Of a stretch of 6,260 nt of DNA, positions 5,124 to 6,260 are shown in pieces. The position numbers and the translations under genes are program-made. The stretch spans positions 1 to 6,260 of the forward strand of contig CALAWF010000265.1 of the NCBI GenBank assembly GCA_937894665.1, read 5' to 3'. The stretch is from an uncultured bacterium. GTDB taxonomy: Bacteria; Cyanobacteriota; Vampirovibrionia; Gastranaerophilales; Gastranaerophilaceae. Numbering within the stretch: position 1 is the first letter of the stretch; each line of letters begins with the position of its first letter. The notes under the pieces were generated by a model. It was not told the origin of the DNA. It saw only the letters and a list, made by a program, of their open reading frames with translations, and did no database searches.

Positions 5124-6260
5124 TTAAACGGTTTTGATATATAAATCGATGTCTTCTTCTGAATTCATTTCAGTTGTTGCAACTAGGATTTTTTTATCAT
5201 CAAGTTTAATCCCGCCCAGAATGTTATTGTCTTCCAGTTTTGCAAGAAATTCATCTGCATTTGGAACTTCTAAAACAAATTCATTGAAGAAATTTTTATT
5301 TAGAACTTTGTAGCCTTTTTCTTGCAATTTATTTGCTAGAGTGTGTGCATTTTTTGTAGATAAATATCCGGCTTGTCTAAATCCTTTATTTCCCATAACT
5401 GATAGATAAAGAGTTGCACAAAGTCCGATAAGAGCCTGATTAGAACAAATATTACTTGTTGCTTTTTCTCTTTTGATATGTTGTTCTCTTGTTTGAATAG
5501 TTAAACAAAAAGCCTGTTTCCCGTCTTTGTCAACCGTTCTGCCTGCTAATCTCCCTGGAAGTTGTCGCATAAATTTTTCTCTACAAGCAATAAATCCGGC
5601 ACTCGGTCCGCCATAGTTCATTGGAATTCCAAGTGTTTGAATATCTCCAACCGCAATATCAGCACCCATTTCCGCAGGTGTTTTTAATATTGATAATGTT
5701 GAAGGATCGCAACAAATTATAGATAAACATTCAACTTCTTTTGGCTGAATAATTTCACCGTAATAGTTTGGTGTTTGAACCAGAACTCCTGCATAATCCT
5801 TTGTATCTTCCGGTATTTCATCAACCCAATCAACTTCAATTCCTTGAGAGTTGGTGTATGTTTCAATAACTCGTTTGTACTCAGGATTTAGAGAATTTAG
5901 TACACAAACTTTGTATTTCTTAGAAATTCTGCAAGCCATCAAAATACTTTCCGCACAAGCTGTACCAGCGTCATAAACAGTTGCGTTAGAAATATCCATG
6001 CCTGTCAATCGGCAAATCATTGTTTGGAATTCATACATAACCTGTAATGTGCCTTGCGAAATTTCCGGTTGGTACGGCGTGTAAGCTGTGTTAAATTCAA
6101 ATCTGCTTGCAACTTGGTTTATACAAGCAGGAACGAATTTGTTGTAAATTCCTCCGCCAAGAAAGGTTATAAAATCAGACTTATTTGCTTTTGCAAGATT
6201 TTTAACTTTCCTTTGTGTTTCCATTTCACTCAAACCTTCCGGAAGGTCAAGTTCCGGCAT
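5124..6260 (-). CDS. gcvPA: Glycine dehydrogenase (decarboxylating) subunit 1, 5' end outside the window
   Basis: 378 residues are visible. The first Met (6260-6258) is probably internal, because full-length GcvPA proteins are about 440-450 aa and the visible part starts at their 'L-P-E-x-L-S-E' region, some 55-65 residues in. Recognisable blocks are FLGGGIYNKFVP (33-44), TAYTPYQPEISQG (58-70), YDAGTACAE (96-104), QTPNYYG (162-168), GIPMNYGGP (211-219), and REQHIKREKATSNICSNQ (258-275). GcvPA is the N-terminal half of the split P-protein. With GcvPB, which carries the PLP lysine, it decarboxylates glycine and passes the aminomethyl group to lipoyl-GcvH, in the cytoplasm. No frameshift is seen. 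In many genomes gcvPB follows gcvPA directly; here the gene ends at a terminator facing a convergent TPR gene, so gcvPB must lie elsewhere. The lipoate-ligase-type gene at 909-1559 is a plausible functional partner. Confidence 0.95.
   Translation of the reverse strand: MPELDLPEGLSEMETQRKVKNLAKANKSDFITFLGGGIYNKFVPACINQVASRFEFNTAYTPYQPEISQGTLQVMYEFQTMICRLTGMDISNATVYDAGTACAESILMACRISKKYKVCVLNSLNPEYKRVIETYTNSQGIEVDWVDEIPEDTKDYAGVLVQTPNYYGEIIQPKEVECLSIICCDPSTLSILKTPAEMGADIAVGDIQTLGIPMNYGGPSAGFIACREKFMRQLPGRLAGRTVDKDGKQAFCLTIQTREQHIKREKATSNICSNQALIGLCATLYLSVMGNKGFRQAGYLSTKNAHTLANKLQEKGYKVLNKNFFNEFVLEVPNADEFLAKLEDNNILGGIKLDDKKILVATTEMNSEEDIDLYIKTV

Noticed and set aside
1..6260. CRISPR array, tRNA, rRNA, insertion sequence or phage genes
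   Set aside because: No regularly spaced repeats, cloverleaf, transposase or terminal inverted repeats were seen on either strand.

Overview
The window is AT-rich (roughly two-thirds A+T by eye) and looks like chromosome of a gut-type, non-photosynthetic relative of cyanobacteria (Gastranaerophilales/Melainabacteria, now Vampirovibrionia). That assignment is an inference. Its main support is the prepilin-like protein, which ends in a 'W...YPW' tail after a 'D-x-NG-K-x-G-x-N-x-x-G-x-D-x-F' block, a layout I associate with the many pilin paralogues of that lineage. The low GC, Lys/Asn-rich proteins and secreted coiled-coil proteins fit. No phage, insertion sequence, CRISPR array, tRNA or rRNA was seen.

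Positions 4210 to 1 hold a tightly packed minus-strand gene string that probably forms one operon. In order of transcription it reads: a secreted coiled-coil protein (4210-3383); a second, paralogous secreted coiled-coil protein (3393-2560, overlapping the first by 11 bases with a perfect AGGAGG ribosome site); a Lys/Gln-rich low-complexity protein (2545-1562) whose open frame seems to be the shifted continuation of the previous gene; a lipoate-protein ligase/octanoyltransferase-type enzyme (1559-909, 2 bases after the previous stop); a divergent type IV prepilin-like protein (886-125); and the first 28 codons of a sugar-phosphate nucleotidyltransferase (86-1, cut by the window edge). Intergenic gaps run from an 11-base overlap to 38 bases.

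A single plus-strand gene (4328-5080) encodes a cytoplasmic protein made almost wholly of six TPR repeats, started from TTG. It runs divergently from the operon across about 117 bases and convergently into the last gene, a minus-strand gcvPA (glycine dehydrogenase P-protein, N-terminal half; 6260-5124, 5' end outside the window). A 13-bp perfect inverted repeat between the two convergent stops is a likely bidirectional terminator.

Two functional themes appear. One is the cell envelope: two signal-peptide proteins with TolC-like coiled-coil C-termini, a pilin-like protein and a sugar nucleotidyltransferase. The other is lipoate-dependent glycine cleavage: GcvPA and an enzyme that could lipoylate GcvH, although they lie in separate transcription units. 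The most interesting points are the paralogous secreted pair with its shared 'LW-x-G ... FAL-x-KLA-x-P' core, and the apparent frame break that separates the second paralogue from its 'L-x-x-x-G' coiled-coil end and low-complexity tail.
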